A DNA stretch of 55,182 nt from Elizabethkingia argenteiflava (GCF_009904105.1 NZ_JAAABJ010000651.1:1-55182), one strand, 5' to 3'; positions 16,670 through 26,332 are shown, numbered from the stretch's first letter. The notes: generated from the letters alone by a model not told the origin. Program-made: numbers and translations.

Positions 16670-17758
16670 ATGTCTGGACAAATTTCAAGTAAAAAGAAAA
16701 TTAATTCAAAATTTATTGCTATTCTAGCCATTCTTATCATCGGTGGAGGGATTTTTGGTTTTTATAAATATCAGCACGCACAAAGCCATCAAACTACAGA
16801 TGATGCTCAGATAGAGACCAATATAACGGCTATAACCCCTAGAGTTCAAGCCTTTGTAAAAGAGGTGAGAGTGCAGGATAACCAATATGTGAAGAAGGGC
16901 GATACTTTGTTGATCCTCGATAATACGGATATTAAAACAAAAGTTGAGGAAGCGATAGCGGGGGTATATCAAGCGAAAAGCAATATTTCGGCAGCATTGG
17001 CCCAAACCAAGGCTTCGACATCCACCTTACCCATTACCAATAGCCAGGTAGCGGTAATGAATGCCAATATTGATGCAGCAAAGGCCAAATTATGGCAAGC
17101 TGTGCAGGATTACAATCGTTATAGTAATCTTTATCAGGATCATAGTATTACTAAACAACAGTTTGAACAGGCCCGTACCTCAATGTTAGAGGCACAAGCA
17201 AGTGTGAAGGGATTAGAAAGTCAGAAATTAGCGACTCAAAATCAAAAACAAGCCACTCTTTCTCAAAGTCATGCGGTTAGTTCTCAGGTAGCAGTAGCAG
17301 AAGCAGATTTAAAAAAGAGTGAGGCGGCTTTAGCATTGGCTAAAATCAATCTTTCTTATACTGTTATTACCGCTCCTGTTTCAGGTTATGCTTCTAGAGT
17401 AAACCTTCAGCAAGGTCAATTGCTCAATCCGGGACAACAGCTTTTTAACATTGTGGATGAGCATATTTGGGTGGTGGCCAACTTTAAGGAAACACAACTC
17501 CAAAAAATCAAAAAGGGGCAGCCTGTAAAGATAACAGCCGATGCTTACCCTCAACATAAATTTGAGGCCAAAATACATTCCTTTTCACCCGCTACGGGGG
17601 CTCAATTTTCACTTTTGCCTCCCGATAATGCTTCTGGAAACTTTGTTAAAGTCGTCCAGAGATTACCGGTGTCCATTGAGTTTATAAACCCCAAGGATCC
17701 CATGTTGAAATCTCTTCGCCCAGGGATGAATTTGGAAGTAGATGTCATTACGAACTAA
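16670..17758 (+). CDS. HlyD/EmrA-type membrane fusion protein
   Basis: 362 residues with an N-terminal membrane anchor (FIAILAILIIGGGIFGFYKY), a TTDDAQIETNI start of the biotinyl-lipoyl domain, a long coiled-coil hairpin (about 100-215), the second lipoyl half ITAPVSGYASRVNLQQGQ and a beta-barrel ending RPGMNLEVDV. This is the periplasmic adaptor connecting the EmrB-like pump with the TolC-like channel. It lies 30 bp after the TolC-like gene. Confidence 0.92.
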   Translation: MSGQISSKKKINSKFIAILAILIIGGGIFGFYKYQHAQSHQTTDDAQIETNITAITPRVQAFVKEVRVQDNQYVKKGDTLLILDNTDIKTKVEEAIAGVYQAKSNISAALAQTKASTSTLPITNSQVAVMNANIDAAKAKLWQAVQDYNRYSNLYQDHSITKQQFEQARTSMLEAQASVKGLESQKLATQNQKQATLSQSHAVSSQVAVAEADLKKSEAALALAKINLSYTVITAPVSGYASRVNLQQGQLLNPGQQLFNIVDEHIWVVANFKETQLQKIKKGQPVKITADAYPQHKFEAKIHSFSPATGAQFSLLPPDNASGNFVKVVQRLPVSIEFINPKDPMLKSLRPGMNLEVDVITN

Positions 17759-17817
17759 ACTTATAAACGCTAAATAACAGAAAATACATTTCTGTTAGAT
17801 AAATACTTTATTTATTG

Positions 17818-19395
17818 ATGAAAAATTCCGATTCTCTTGTAGAATATGGTGCCAGGAGGGTAATTATTGTGGTGATGGCTATTTTATGTGCTCTTCTCGA
17901 AATAGTGGATACCACCATCGTAAACGTAGCCTTAGACTCAATGAAGGGAAGCTTAGGTGTAACATTAGAAGATGTTGCCTGGGTGGTTACGGCCTATGCC
18001 ATTGCCAATGTGATAATGGTTCCTATGACTGCCTGGCTCTCCCAACAGTTTGGAAGAAGAAATTATTTTGTAGCTTCTATTATGGTCTTTACTGTCACCT
18101 CATTTCTTTGTGGAAATGCCACCAGTATGGAAGAATTAATTGTTTTCAGGTTTATACAAGGCTTAGGAGGGGGCGCGTTATTGGTTACTTCACAAACCAT
18201 TATTACCGAGATTTTTCCTTTGGAAAAAAGAGGCATGGCTCAGGCTATTTACGGTATGGGGGTTATTGTAGGGCCTACTTTAGGACCGCCTCTCGGAGGT
18301 TATATTGTGGATAACTTTTCTTGGCCCTATATTTTTTATATTAACCTTCCGGTAGGAATAGTGGCGACTTTATTAGCAATAAACTTCGTGAAAAGTCCAC
18401 GCTATAGCGAAAAGCGAAAAGTAAGTGAGGTCGACTGGTGGGGCATAATTTTACTGTCAACATGTGTAGGCTCTCTACAGTATGTATTGGAGCATGGGCA
18501 GCAGGATGATTGGTTTCATAATCAAGTTATTCTCTTTTTGAGTATAATTACGGTACTATCGGCTATTTTCTTTTTTTGGAGAGAATTAATTGCAAAATAC
18601 CCCATTGTGAACATTAGGATATTAAAAAATACAAACTTGGCGGTAGGAACAGTGTTGACTTTCGTGCTGGGCTTTGGTCTATATGGATCCACTTTTATTA
18701 TTCCGATCTACACACAATCAATTTTAGGATGGACAGCTACCGATGCTGGAATGCTGTTGGTGCCTTCCTCTGTTATGACAGGACTGATGATGCCTATTAT
18801 TGGAAAACTCCTGCAAAGAGGAGTCCCTCAAAAATATCTTGTCAGTATGGGGTTTGCTATCTTTTTCATTTATAGCCTAAGCGTTTATTATATGATGACG
18901 CCCTATACTTCCAGTGCCAATTTCTTCTGGCCTTTAATTATTAGAGGAGTGGGATTGGGCTTGCTCTTTGTACCCATTACAACCCTATCTCTGTCGACTT
19001 TAAGAGGAAGTGAGATTGCAGAAGGTGCTGCTTTTACAGGTATGATGCGCCAGCTAGGAGGATCTTTTGGGATCGCGCTTATTACCACTTTTATTTATAG
19101 AGATTCCCAGAAACATAGGATAAATCTCATGTCGCATATGGATATCACCCGGGATGTTGTGGCCCAAAGACTGCAGGTCTACCAGCAGATGATGATAGCT
19201 AAAGGTGCTACTGCGCAGGAAGCTTTAGCTCGGGCCTACAAAATGTTAGAGGGACAGTTAATCAAGCAGGTCATGGTGCTTACTTATGCAGATGCTTTTC
19301 TCTATCTGGGTGTTTTATTTGTCGTGTGTATCCCATTTGTCTTATCTATAAAACAGGGAAAAGCTGCCATAAACCCTGCAGATGCTATGCATTGA
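17818..19395 (+). CDS. DHA2-family (EmrB/QacA) multidrug MFS transporter
   Basis: 525 residues with 14 predicted transmembrane helices. Family motifs are DTTIVNVALDSM in helix 1 and GPTLGPPLGGYIVDNFSWPYIFYINLPVG in helices 5-6 (motif C plus the EmrB linker; shortened core GPTLGPPLGG). It is the proton-driven drug exporter of the operon. ATG 17818 is preferred over the TTG at 17815. The last gene of the operon, it is followed by the 19411-19455 inverted repeat. The drug range cannot be told from sequence. Confidence 0.92.
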   Translation: MKNSDSLVEYGARRVIIVVMAILCALLEIVDTTIVNVALDSMKGSLGVTLEDVAWVVTAYAIANVIMVPMTAWLSQQFGRRNYFVASIMVFTVTSFLCGNATSMEELIVFRFIQGLGGGALLVTSQTIITEIFPLEKRGMAQAIYGMGVIVGPTLGPPLGGYIVDNFSWPYIFYINLPVGIVATLLAINFVKSPRYSEKRKVSEVDWWGIILLSTCVGSLQYVLEHGQQDDWFHNQVILFLSIITVLSAIFFFWRELIAKYPIVNIRILKNTNLAVGTVLTFVLGFGLYGSTFIIPIYTQSILGWTATDAGMLLVPSSVMTGLMMPIIGKLLQRGVPQKYLVSMGFAIFFIYSLSVYYMMTPYTSSANFFWPLIIRGVGLGLLFVPITTLSLSTLRGSEIAEGAAFTGMMRQLGGSFGIALITTFIYRDSQKHRINLMSHMDITRDVVAQRLQVYQQMMIAKGATAQEALARAYKMLEGQLIKQVMVLTYADAFLYLGVLFVVCIPFVLSIKQGKAAINPADAMH

Positions 19396-19410
19396 GATGA
19401 AATATTTTTG

Positions 19411-19455
19411 TTAACAGTGTAAGCGTTTTTTTAGAAAATATGCTTACACTGTTAA
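19411..19455. terminator. 14-bp inverted repeat after the efflux operon
   Basis: TTAACAGTGTAAGC / GCTTACACTGTTAA, a perfect stem with a 17-nt loop containing T7. It lies 16 nt after the emrB stop. The U-run is in the loop and not after the stem, so termination is plausible but not canonical. It may also act as a barrier between this operon and bamD. Confidence 0.55.
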
Positions 19456-19491
19456 ACTATCATAAAAAGAGCGCTATTGTAAAAAAAACCT

Positions 19492-19499
19492 TATTTTTG
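19492..19499 (+). promoter_or_regulatory. -7 element upstream of bamD
   Basis: TATTTTTG fits TAnnTTTG, 60 bp upstream of the bamD start. The nearest TTG box is only 12 nt away, so the upstream box is uncertain. Confidence 0.45.
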
Positions 19500-19559
19500 C
19501 ACATTAAATAGGTAAACTAAAAGAGGAATAACCTCTTGGTCCAAAGCCTGGAAATTTTT

Positions 19560-20570
19560 ATGAAAAAGATACTAACTTATATTATCCTTAGCTTAGTGGT
19601 GGTGTCGTGTAACAAAGAGTTCGATACGGCACTCAAAAGCGCTAATAAAGATGTTATACTAAAAGCCGCCAACAATTTTTATGAAAAAAAGAAATGGAAA
19701 CAGGCATTAGAGCTTTACGACAGATTACCTAATTTATTAGCCGGTACCAATGAGTTGGCCGATATGAGCTACAAACAAGCTTTTGCGAATTATTACGATC
19801 GCAGTTATAAATTAGCAGGTCACCAGTTTAAGAGCTTTACCAATCACAACCCGCGAGATCCACGCAGGGAAGAAGCTGCTTATATGGCTGCTCTTTGTTA
19901 TTATCAAGACTCTAGAGATTATAATCTTGATCAGGAGAGTACGGCATCAGCCGTTAATGAGCTTCAGGACTTCCTCAATACTTACCCGAATTCTGAACGA
20001 TCAAAAAATATTGCTAAGTTGGTAGATGAATTGTCCTATAAACTCGAATTTAAAGCTTATGAAAATGCACGGCAATACTATAATATGGCTCAATATAAGG
20101 CTGCCGATATCGCATTTGAAAACGTTTTGGAGGACTATCCTTCTACGAAGTTGCGTCCCCAGATCTACAACTATATCATGAAATCCAAAGAGCAGTTGGC
20201 TTATAAATCAACTTTTGATTTAAAGGCTGATAGGATAGAGAATGCTATTGCTTTTACCAGACAGGTGGAGCACGATTTTCCGAACTCTGCCAACAGTAAG
20301 GAAGCGACTAAGATTAGAGAAGGTTTAGAACATGAACGCGAACGTTTCTCAATCTTTAAGGCGGAGTACGATAAAAAGAAAGCAGAGCGAGAGGCCAAAC
20401 TGAAGAAGATTTATGGAGATTCTAGAGAATTCTCAACAAAATCCGAAGAAGTTGCTGATAAAGTGGTAAAATCGAAAAAGAAGAAAGAGAAAAAAGCACA
20501 GGAAGGATCAGCATCCGTGGAGACATCGTCTTCTGGAGCCTCTTTTAGAATACCGAGAAACTACAACTAA
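19560..20570 (+). CDS. bamD: Outer-membrane assembly lipoprotein BamD
   Basis: 336 residues from the ATG that begins MKKILTYIILSLVVVSC, a lipoprotein signal with Cys17. BamD joins BamA in folding outer-membrane beta-barrels. TPR-type repeats follow: ANNFYEKKKWKQALELYDRL, the AAYMAALCYYQDS segment and the DFLNTYPNSERS segment. The charged Lys/Glu-rich tail (about 270-336) is an extension seen in flavobacterial members. It heads the bamD-rpoZ unit. The ORF start 24 bp earlier would put polar residues before the signal peptide. Confidence 0.9.
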   Translation: MKKILTYIILSLVVVSCNKEFDTALKSANKDVILKAANNFYEKKKWKQALELYDRLPNLLAGTNELADMSYKQAFANYYDRSYKLAGHQFKSFTNHNPRDPRREEAAYMAALCYYQDSRDYNLDQESTASAVNELQDFLNTYPNSERSKNIAKLVDELSYKLEFKAYENARQYYNMAQYKAADIAFENVLEDYPSTKLRPQIYNYIMKSKEQLAYKSTFDLKADRIENAIAFTRQVEHDFPNSANSKEATKIREGLEHERERFSIFKAEYDKKKAEREAKLKKIYGDSREFSTKSEEVADKVVKSKKKKEKKAQEGSASVETSSSGASFRIPRNYN

Positions 20571-20594
20571 AATTTTAAATTAAAGAAACCAGAT

Positions 20595-20921
20595 ATGAGC
20601 GTTAAAGATTCTAAAGCACCAGTAAACACCATCACTTACGATAGAAATAAAATTGAAGAAAAAGTAGGGAGTATCTATGAAGCTATCGTGATTATGGGAA
20701 AAAGAGCGGAGCAGATTAATGCTGAAATCAGAACTGAACTTCATCAGAAACTAGATGAATTCGCTGTTCATAATTCGACATTGGAAGAAGTTTTTGAAAA
20801 TAGAGAACAAATAGAAATCTCCAAAAATTACGAAAGGTTACCTAAACCTACCTCCATCTCTATTCGTGAATGGATGGATGATGAAATTTATTTCCGTAGA
20901 ACAGAGGACAACAGAAACTAA
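20595..20921 (+). CDS. rpoZ: RNA polymerase subunit omega, Bacteroidota type
   Basis: 108 residues. It carries the omega core KVGSIYEAIVIMGKRAEQI, equivalent to the N-terminal helix of RpoZ, followed by a charged C-terminal region ending PKPTSISIREWMDDEI, typical of the Bacteroidota version. Omega binds the beta' C-terminus and assists assembly. It lies 24 bp after bamD. Confidence 0.9.
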   Translation: MSVKDSKAPVNTITYDRNKIEEKVGSIYEAIVIMGKRAEQINAEIRTELHQKLDEFAVHNSTLEEVFENREQIEISKNYERLPKPTSISIREWMDDEIYFRRTEDNRN

Positions 20922-20941
20922 GCGTTTCTTATAACGCTTTT
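20920..20941 (+). terminator. Hairpin overlapping the rpoZ stop
   Basis: AAGCGTT / AACGCTT stem with a 6-nt loop followed by TTTAT, starting within the last bases of rpoZ. A second hairpin follows at 20957-20981. Confidence 0.55.
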
Positions 20942-20956
20942 ATGATAGCGACAAGG

Positions 20957-20981
20957 AGATGTTTTTATAAGACATCTTTTT
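20957..20981 (+). terminator. Terminator or attenuator between rpoZ and coaBC
   Basis: AGATGT / ACATCT with a 9-nt loop followed by TTTTTG. Together with the hairpin at 20920 it would separate bamD-rpoZ from coaBC or attenuate read-through. Confidence 0.6.
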
Positions 20982-21009
20982 GTTGTATTATTACTGTAAA
21001 TTTTTCAAT

Positions 21010-22221
21010 ATGGCGAATCGCTTATTAGGGAAAAAGGTATTATTGGGGGTGACGGGAGGCATTGCTGCTTATAAAATACTCTCCCTGATTAGAAATTTAA
21101 TCAAGAATGGGGCTGAAGTTCAGGTGATCATGACCCCCGATGCCCACCATTTTGTGACCCCGCTTAGTCTTTCTACCCTTTCAAAAAAGCCCGTATATGC
21201 AGATTTTTACAATCAAGAAGGCACATGGAATTCCCATGTGGAGCTAGGCCTTTGGGCAGATATTATGCTTATAGCACCTTGCACTGCTCATACGTTAGCC
21301 AAGATGGCTACAGGGCTGTGTGATAATCTTTTAATGGGCGTATACCTATCTGCAAAATGCCCTGTATGGGTGGCACCAGCGATGGATTTAGATATGTATG
21401 TTCACCCTACTACCAAAGAGAATTTGAATACATTGCAAAGCTTCGGAAATGTAATCATCCCCGTTGAGGAGGGAGATCTTGCCAGCGGACTTAGCGGACT
21501 GGGGAGAATGGCCGAACCTGAAACCCTATTCAGGCATCTTGAGAATTTTTTTCATAAGCCGTCCTCTTCATCTTCTTTACGGAAAAAGAAGGTTCTGATC
21601 ACTGCCGGACCTACTTTTGAGGCTATAGATCCGGTTCGTTTTATTGGAAACCACGCTTCTGGTAAAATGGGATTTGCTTTGGCTGAGGAGGCTGCTCATA
21701 GAGGAGCAGAGGTAATTCTAATCTCCGGACCCAGCAGTATGCAGGCTTTACATCCCAATATTTCATTGCATGCGGTGACCTCTACGTTGGAAATGATGGA
21801 GGAAGTATTCCGATATTATGATCGGGTGGATATTGCTATTATGAGCGCTGCAGTATCGGACTATACGCCTAAATATTTTTCTGATCAGAAAATCAAAAAG
21901 CATCATGACGACTTTGTGATAGAGCTGGTGAAAAACCCGGATATTCTCAAAAAAATGGGGGAACATAAACAACATCAGTTCCTAGTAGGTTTCGCACTAG
22001 AAACTCAAAATGAGGAAGAATATGCAAAGGCTAAACTCGCAAATAAGAATTTGGATATGATTGTTTTAAATTCCTTACAGGATTCCGGGGCAGGATTTAA
22101 GAGCAACACCAATAAAATCACTATTTTTACAAAGGAGGGAGAGAGCAGGGTCTTTGATCTAAAAACCAAGAAGGAAGTAGCACAAGATATTCTCGATCTG
22201 GTAGAGCAAAAACTCGGTTAA
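21010..22221 (+). CDS. coaBC: Bifunctional phosphopantothenoylcysteine decarboxylase / phosphopantothenate-cysteine ligase
   Basis: 403 residues from [20 protein letters not shown]. It makes 4'-phosphopantetheine from phosphopantothenate and cysteine in coenzyme A synthesis. The N-terminal CoaC flavoprotein has [10 protein letters not shown], the active-site His in SHVELG and APAMDLDMY. The C-terminal CoaB has [20 protein letters not shown] with SGKMG, and the SAAVSDY and KNPDIL motifs. The start is 30 bp inside the longest frame, at the conserved N-terminus. RecN follows after 46 bp. Confidence 0.95.
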   Translation: MANRLLGKKVLLGVTGGIAAYKILSLIRNLIKNGAEVQVIMTPDAHHFVTPLSLSTLSKKPVYADFYNQEGTWNSHVELGLWADIMLIAPCTAHTLAKMATGLCDNLLMGVYLSAKCPVWVAPAMDLDMYVHPTTKENLNTLQSFGNVIIPVEEGDLASGLSGLGRMAEPETLFRHLENFFHKPSSSSSLRKKKVLITAGPTFEAIDPVRFIGNHASGKMGFALAEEAAHRGAEVILISGPSSMQALHPNISLHAVTSTLEMMEEVFRYYDRVDIAIMSAAVSDYTPKYFSDQKIKKHHDDFVIELVKNPDILKKMGEHKQHQFLVGFALETQNEEEYAKAKLANKNLDMIVLNSLQDSGAGFKSNTNKITIFTKEGESRVFDLKTKKEVAQDILDLVEQKLG

Positions 22222-22267
22222 TCTCAGGAATATCCAGAAGGGAGAACTAAAAATATAAAACTCAACA

Positions 22268-23920
22268 ATGCTATCTAAAATATTCATTCAGAATTTTGCA
22301 TTAATTGATCAGTTGGAAGTAGATCTTAATAACGGCTTACAGGTGATTACTGGGGAAACCGGGGCGGGTAAATCCATTATCCTCGGTGCCTTGCGTTTAC
22401 TGATGGGAGAAAGAGCAGACTTGAAATCCATAGCGGATGCTCAAAAGAAAAGTATTGTTGAAGGAACTTTTACCCTGGAAGAAAATAAATTTAGAAACTT
22501 TTTTGCAGAATACGACCTCGACTTTGAAGTTGAAACCATTATCCGGCGAGAACTTACACCCGCGGGGAAATCGCGGGCTTTTATTAACGATGTACCTGTT
22601 ACTTTAGCTATTTTGCAAGAGCTGTCCCGAAAGCTCGTCGATATTCATTCTCAGTTTGAGACTTCTCATCTTTTTTCTGAATCTTATCAATTTGCTATTA
22701 TTGATGGTTTAGAGAATAAGTCAGATCTGTTGTTAGAATATCAATCTGAATTCCAAAATCTTATACAAGAGAGAGCTCAGCTTAAACGACTGGAAAAGCG
22801 ATTGGCAGAGGGGCATAAAGAGTCCGATTATTATCGATATCTTTTACAAGAGCTTGAGCAAGCTCAATTGGAACAGCTTAATTTAGAAGAGTTAAAAAGC
22901 GAGTTAAGCGCTCAGGAGAATGCAGAAACCATTATAGAACAATTATCCCAAACCTATCAACTTTTACAACAAGATGAAGCTGGTGTATTGGCAATGTTGA
23001 ATGAAGTCAAACTTAAGCTTTCTCGCATATCCAATTATTCCGAACGTTTCGACCAGCTTTCCGAGCGTATACAGAGTGTATATTTTGAACTAAAAGATAT
23101 TGGCGATTCCTGTGAAGGTGAGCTAGAAAAGGTACAGATCAATCCCGATGCCATATTGGAGCTCAATACCAAACTTAATCTGGTGAATACTTTATTGGTA
23201 AAACACCAGGTGCAAAGCGTGGAAGAGCTTATTGATATTCGTGAGGAATTGGCTCAGCAACAGGACTTAGCAGGCAATTTGGAGCTTCACATCCAAGACA
23301 AGCAGGAGTGGCTTCAGAAACAAGCTGAAAAACTGGAGAAATTAGCCACAGTCTTAACCCGGCAAAGAAAGGTAGGAGGGAAAACTTTTGTGGAGAAAAG
23401 CTGTCATATCTTGCAACGTTTAGGTTTGGAAAAAGCTAAAATACAGGTTGATTTACAACCGGATATCGACTTCAATGCATATGGCAAAGATAAAATTCAG
23501 TTTTTATTTCAGGCCAACTCAGGCTTTCCCCTAAAGCCTATTCAGAATGCCATTTCAGGTGGTGAAAGATCACGGGTGATGTTGGCAGTCAAAAAAATTA
23601 TGGCTGAAAATGCAGAATTACCTACTCTGATACTGGATGAAATAGACACCGGTGTTTCCGGTCGTGTAGCAGAGGAGATGGGAAAATTAATGCATGAGAT
23701 GGGAAAAGATATGCAGCTTATCGTGATCACCCATTTGGCTCAGGTAGCCGCAAAAGGAGATAACAATTATAAAGTCTTGAAATCAGAGGTCAAAGGAAAG
23801 ACCCAATCCACCATTGTCCCCCTTAACCAGGAGAAAAAGTTACAGGAAATCGCACAGCTGCTCAGCGGGAGTAAAATTACCGATGCTGCTATACAGCAGG
23901 CAAAAGAGCTAATGAGATAA
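22268..23920 (+). CDS. recN: DNA repair protein RecN
   Basis: 550 residues, the normal length. An SMC-like ATPase acting in recombinational repair of double-strand breaks. N-terminal Walker A GETGAGKS (29-36) with the MLSKIFIQNFALID start; central coiled coil about 150-370; C-terminal ABC signature AISGGERSRVMLA and Walker B LILDEIDTGVSG; then the VITHLAQVAAKG H-loop. It is in line with coaBC. Confidence 0.95.
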   Translation: MLSKIFIQNFALIDQLEVDLNNGLQVITGETGAGKSIILGALRLLMGERADLKSIADAQKKSIVEGTFTLEENKFRNFFAEYDLDFEVETIIRRELTPAGKSRAFINDVPVTLAILQELSRKLVDIHSQFETSHLFSESYQFAIIDGLENKSDLLLEYQSEFQNLIQERAQLKRLEKRLAEGHKESDYYRYLLQELEQAQLEQLNLEELKSELSAQENAETIIEQLSQTYQLLQQDEAGVLAMLNEVKLKLSRISNYSERFDQLSERIQSVYFELKDIGDSCEGELEKVQINPDAILELNTKLNLVNTLLVKHQVQSVEELIDIREELAQQQDLAGNLELHIQDKQEWLQKQAEKLEKLATVLTRQRKVGGKTFVEKSCHILQRLGLEKAKIQVDLQPDIDFNAYGKDKIQFLFQANSGFPLKPIQNAISGGERSRVMLAVKKIMAENAELPTLILDEIDTGVSGRVAEEMGKLMHEMGKDMQLIVITHLAQVAAKGDNNYKVLKSEVKGKTQSTIVPLNQEKKLQEIAQLLSGSKITDAAIQQAKELMR

Positions 23921-24120
23921 AGCTTGTCAATTATCATTTTGGTGTGTCTGTTGCTCTTTCCCAACCCCCTTATAATCACGAATACTATAATCGTTTAGTG
24001 TTCTCTCTACCTTTATTTCATAAGAGAAAAGCAAAAAGCAATTTTTTTTATCGTTATACATATTCATATGCACTGATGGTAAACAGAAATGGGCTGAGGG
24101 GAGTATAGTTTTAATGGTTA

Positions 24121-25896
24121 TTAATCAATAATTTTATATTCTTTCATTAATCTGATGGCGTTCATGGTCTTTGTAACTCCATGTTTTAATTTAAAATCAG
24201 GCTCTAGTTTACCTTGGACTTCATTCAATTCAAAACACCGGTTGATGATATGATGGGGATAATCCTCCACCATATTGGTAAGCTCCAAATCATGTGTGGC
24301 AATAATGCAGGAAAAGGCCGTATTAAGTGAGATTATTTTTTCTAGAAATAATTGAGAACCCTCTAATTTATCTTTAGAATTAGTGCCTTTTAGGATTTCA
24401 TCCAGAATAATATAAAGCGGTATATTATTTTCCAAATATTCAAGCAGATGCTTAAGTCTTTTTATTTCTGCATTGAAATAAGAAGTACCATCGGATAAAG
24501 AATCGCTCGAGCTCATACTGGTAAATACTTTCATGGGGCGGAAAATAAATTTTTTCGCTGGCAGAGGACACCCATTCATGGCCAGTATAAGATTGACTCC
24601 TATTGTTCTAAGAAAAGTACTTTTTCCGGTCATATTCGCTCCTGTGATAATGGCAATATTATTTGAATTCCCAATTGTGAAATTGTTGCTAATACTATTT
24701 TCCGAAGATATTAAAGGATGTGAGATCTTCTCTATTTCTAATAAGGGGGAGTTTTCTGAACAAATGGGATAGTTATAATTTTTATTTTTATAAGCAAAAA
24801 TACCAAAACAAATTAGCGCTTCAAATTCCGAAAATGTATCAAACCAATCTGGGATATGGCTTTTTAGATCGCTCAGAAGCTTATCTATTTTTATGCTATG
24901 GTGTAAATTCCATAAAAAAATGGTGTTGAGGATTACCCCCAATAAAGGGGCATGTCCATTTTCAAGATTTTGAATGAGTTGTGCTATTTTCTTCAGAGAT
25001 ATAGAGGCGGAAGGTTTCCTAAGCTTTTCCTGATATGAGTGATTAATTTTAGCCTGAAAAACTTCTTTTTCAATAAAAGAGAAGAGGTCTTTAAATTCAT
25101 GATATTGAGCAGCTCTTAAATGAATATTAGAATAAGTATTTTTAATTAGCTTTCCATATTTGAGCTTAACAATAAGCGAACTAACACTGATGAAAAGTAC
25201 GGTGATTCCTAGTATTATCGGAGAAAATTTTGTAAAGATACAGGCTGTTAAAAGGCTGAGGTTAACAATAGAGATTAAGTATAATATTACTCGGGTAAAA
25301 GCTGATATTTTTAGAAAGCTGTTATTCGTTTGTTCAAAAACATCCTTATTGAAATTATCCAGATCAAGTAATTTTGCTTTTGCAAGGAAATAGATACACC
25401 AGTCCATTTTGGACGAAAGTTCTTTGATCGCCATTTGCCTTTCGTTAATTTGATCGCATTCTATCAGGTGATGGGATAAATAATAAGATAATCTCTGTTT
25501 CCCAAGAAATGTTTCGGTTCTATTGATTTTAGAGAATAAAGACTTTTCACCATAGATATCCAAATCTTTATTATAGGGGTGGTGATCAACGTGCTCCATA
25601 TTGGGTTGTTGATCACAAAATTCTTTTTTTATGCCTAAACATACTTGAACAATATTCTGATAATAAAGAATTACCTCCTGAAATTTTTTTGAAATAAAAA
25701 TTAACAATAAAAAAACAATACAAGAGATTAAGAATAAGATGAAATAGACATTTAAAGAGGTAGATAAAAATTTATATAGGCTAACAGCAGAGGCGATAAA
25801 ACTAAAAATCCTTAAAAAACTGATAATATTTCTCTTTTTATTAGTGTTATCAATTAAATATTGGTGGTTTTGTATAATATTTTCTATTTCTTGCAT
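24121..25896 (-). CDS. Membrane-anchored MutS-like ATPase
   Basis: 591 residues. The C-terminal 200 residues are a MutS-family ABC ATPase: Walker A GANMTGKSTF, Walker B YIILDEILKGTNS and the downstream ATHDLEL His. The N-terminal half lacks the mismatch-recognition and connector domains. It instead has two pairs of hydrophobic helices (about 22-70 and 205-245) around a helical region that corresponds to the MutS lever/core. Such proteins form a separate MutS clade with unproven function, so a mismatch-repair role should not be assumed. No partner gene is adjacent. Confidence 0.8.
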   Translation of the reverse strand: MQEIENIIQNHQYLIDNTNKKRNIISFLRIFSFIASAVSLYKFLSTSLNVYFILFLISCIVFLLLIFISKKFQEVILYYQNIVQVCLGIKKEFCDQQPNMEHVDHHPYNKDLDIYGEKSLFSKINRTETFLGKQRLSYYLSHHLIECDQINERQMAIKELSSKMDWCIYFLAKAKLLDLDNFNKDVFEQTNNSFLKISAFTRVILYLISIVNLSLLTACIFTKFSPIILGITVLFISVSSLIVKLKYGKLIKNTYSNIHLRAAQYHEFKDLFSFIEKEVFQAKINHSYQEKLRKPSASISLKKIAQLIQNLENGHAPLLGVILNTIFLWNLHHSIKIDKLLSDLKSHIPDWFDTFSEFEALICFGIFAYKNKNYNYPICSENSPLLEIEKISHPLISSENSISNNFTIGNSNNIAIITGANMTGKSTFLRTIGVNLILAMNGCPLPAKKFIFRPMKVFTSMSSSDSLSDGTSYFNAEIKRLKHLLEYLENNIPLYIILDEILKGTNSKDKLEGSQLFLEKIISLNTAFSCIIATHDLELTNMVEDYPHHIINRCFELNEVQGKLEPDFKLKHGVTKTMNAIRLMKEYKIID

Positions 25897-25989
25897 ATTA
25901 TTCTTGTTTAAATTAACAAGCTTCTTTATATAATTTTATTAAAAGCATTTAGCGTTTAGCATCCCGATACGATCCAAATGTCATCTCAG

Positions 25990-26100
25990 TTAGTAGAGGG
26001 AACGGAGCACATAAATTCCACATAATGTCAAGCCACTACCAATAGTTTCTTTCATTTCCTGAGCGTTCAGCTCTAATAAATTCAAATGCTGTAAATTCAT
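25990..26100 (-). CDS. 36-residue peptide with a bacteriocin-type leader
   Basis: A short frame starting at the ATG at 26100 on the minus strand. It encodes MNLQHLNLLELNAQEMKETI, then GSGLTLCGIYVLRSLY and a stop. The Leu-rich amphipathic start, the ELxxxEM core and the GSG at the expected cleavage place resemble double-glycine leaders of Bacteroidota ribosomal peptides. A TACATTTG -7 element lies 43 bp upstream. The putative core peptide is only about 13-15 residues with one Cys, and no PCAT transporter or modification enzyme is nearby, so it may be an orphan precursor or a decayed copy. It is too short to have been listed among long ORFs. Confidence 0.5.
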   Translation of the reverse strand: MNLQHLNLLELNAQEMKETIGSGLTLCGIYVLRSLY

Positions 26101-26142
26101 AATTTTGAGATTTTTTAACCGACGGATAAACTTAGCATTCAT

Positions 26143-26150
26143 CAAATGTA
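26143..26150 (-). promoter_or_regulatory. Possible -7 element of the leader-peptide gene
   Basis: TACATTTG on the minus strand fits TAnnTTTG and lies 42 bp upstream of the ATG at 26100. No TTTG box is seen at the usual spacing. Confidence 0.4.
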
Positions 26151-26332
26151 TTTTGTAAATATAACCGTTTAAAAAAGAGTTTCCCTATACAAATTACGAC
26201 TAAAAATTTTTGCGGATGTAGCCTACTTGAAAAACGAAGTCTTGCGGATTTTTCTTCCTCCAAAACGCTAAAATCTGATTTAGTTTGTGGAGTAAAAATC
26301 CATATGATGCGAAAAAACACTCATTTAAATAA

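Noticed and set aside
26132-26320. 62-codon minus-strand ORF upstream of the leader-peptide gene
   Set aside because: It has no start signal and no recognised motif, and its end contains the -7 element of the microgene. It may be part of a dispersed repeat, but this cannot be shown from one copy.
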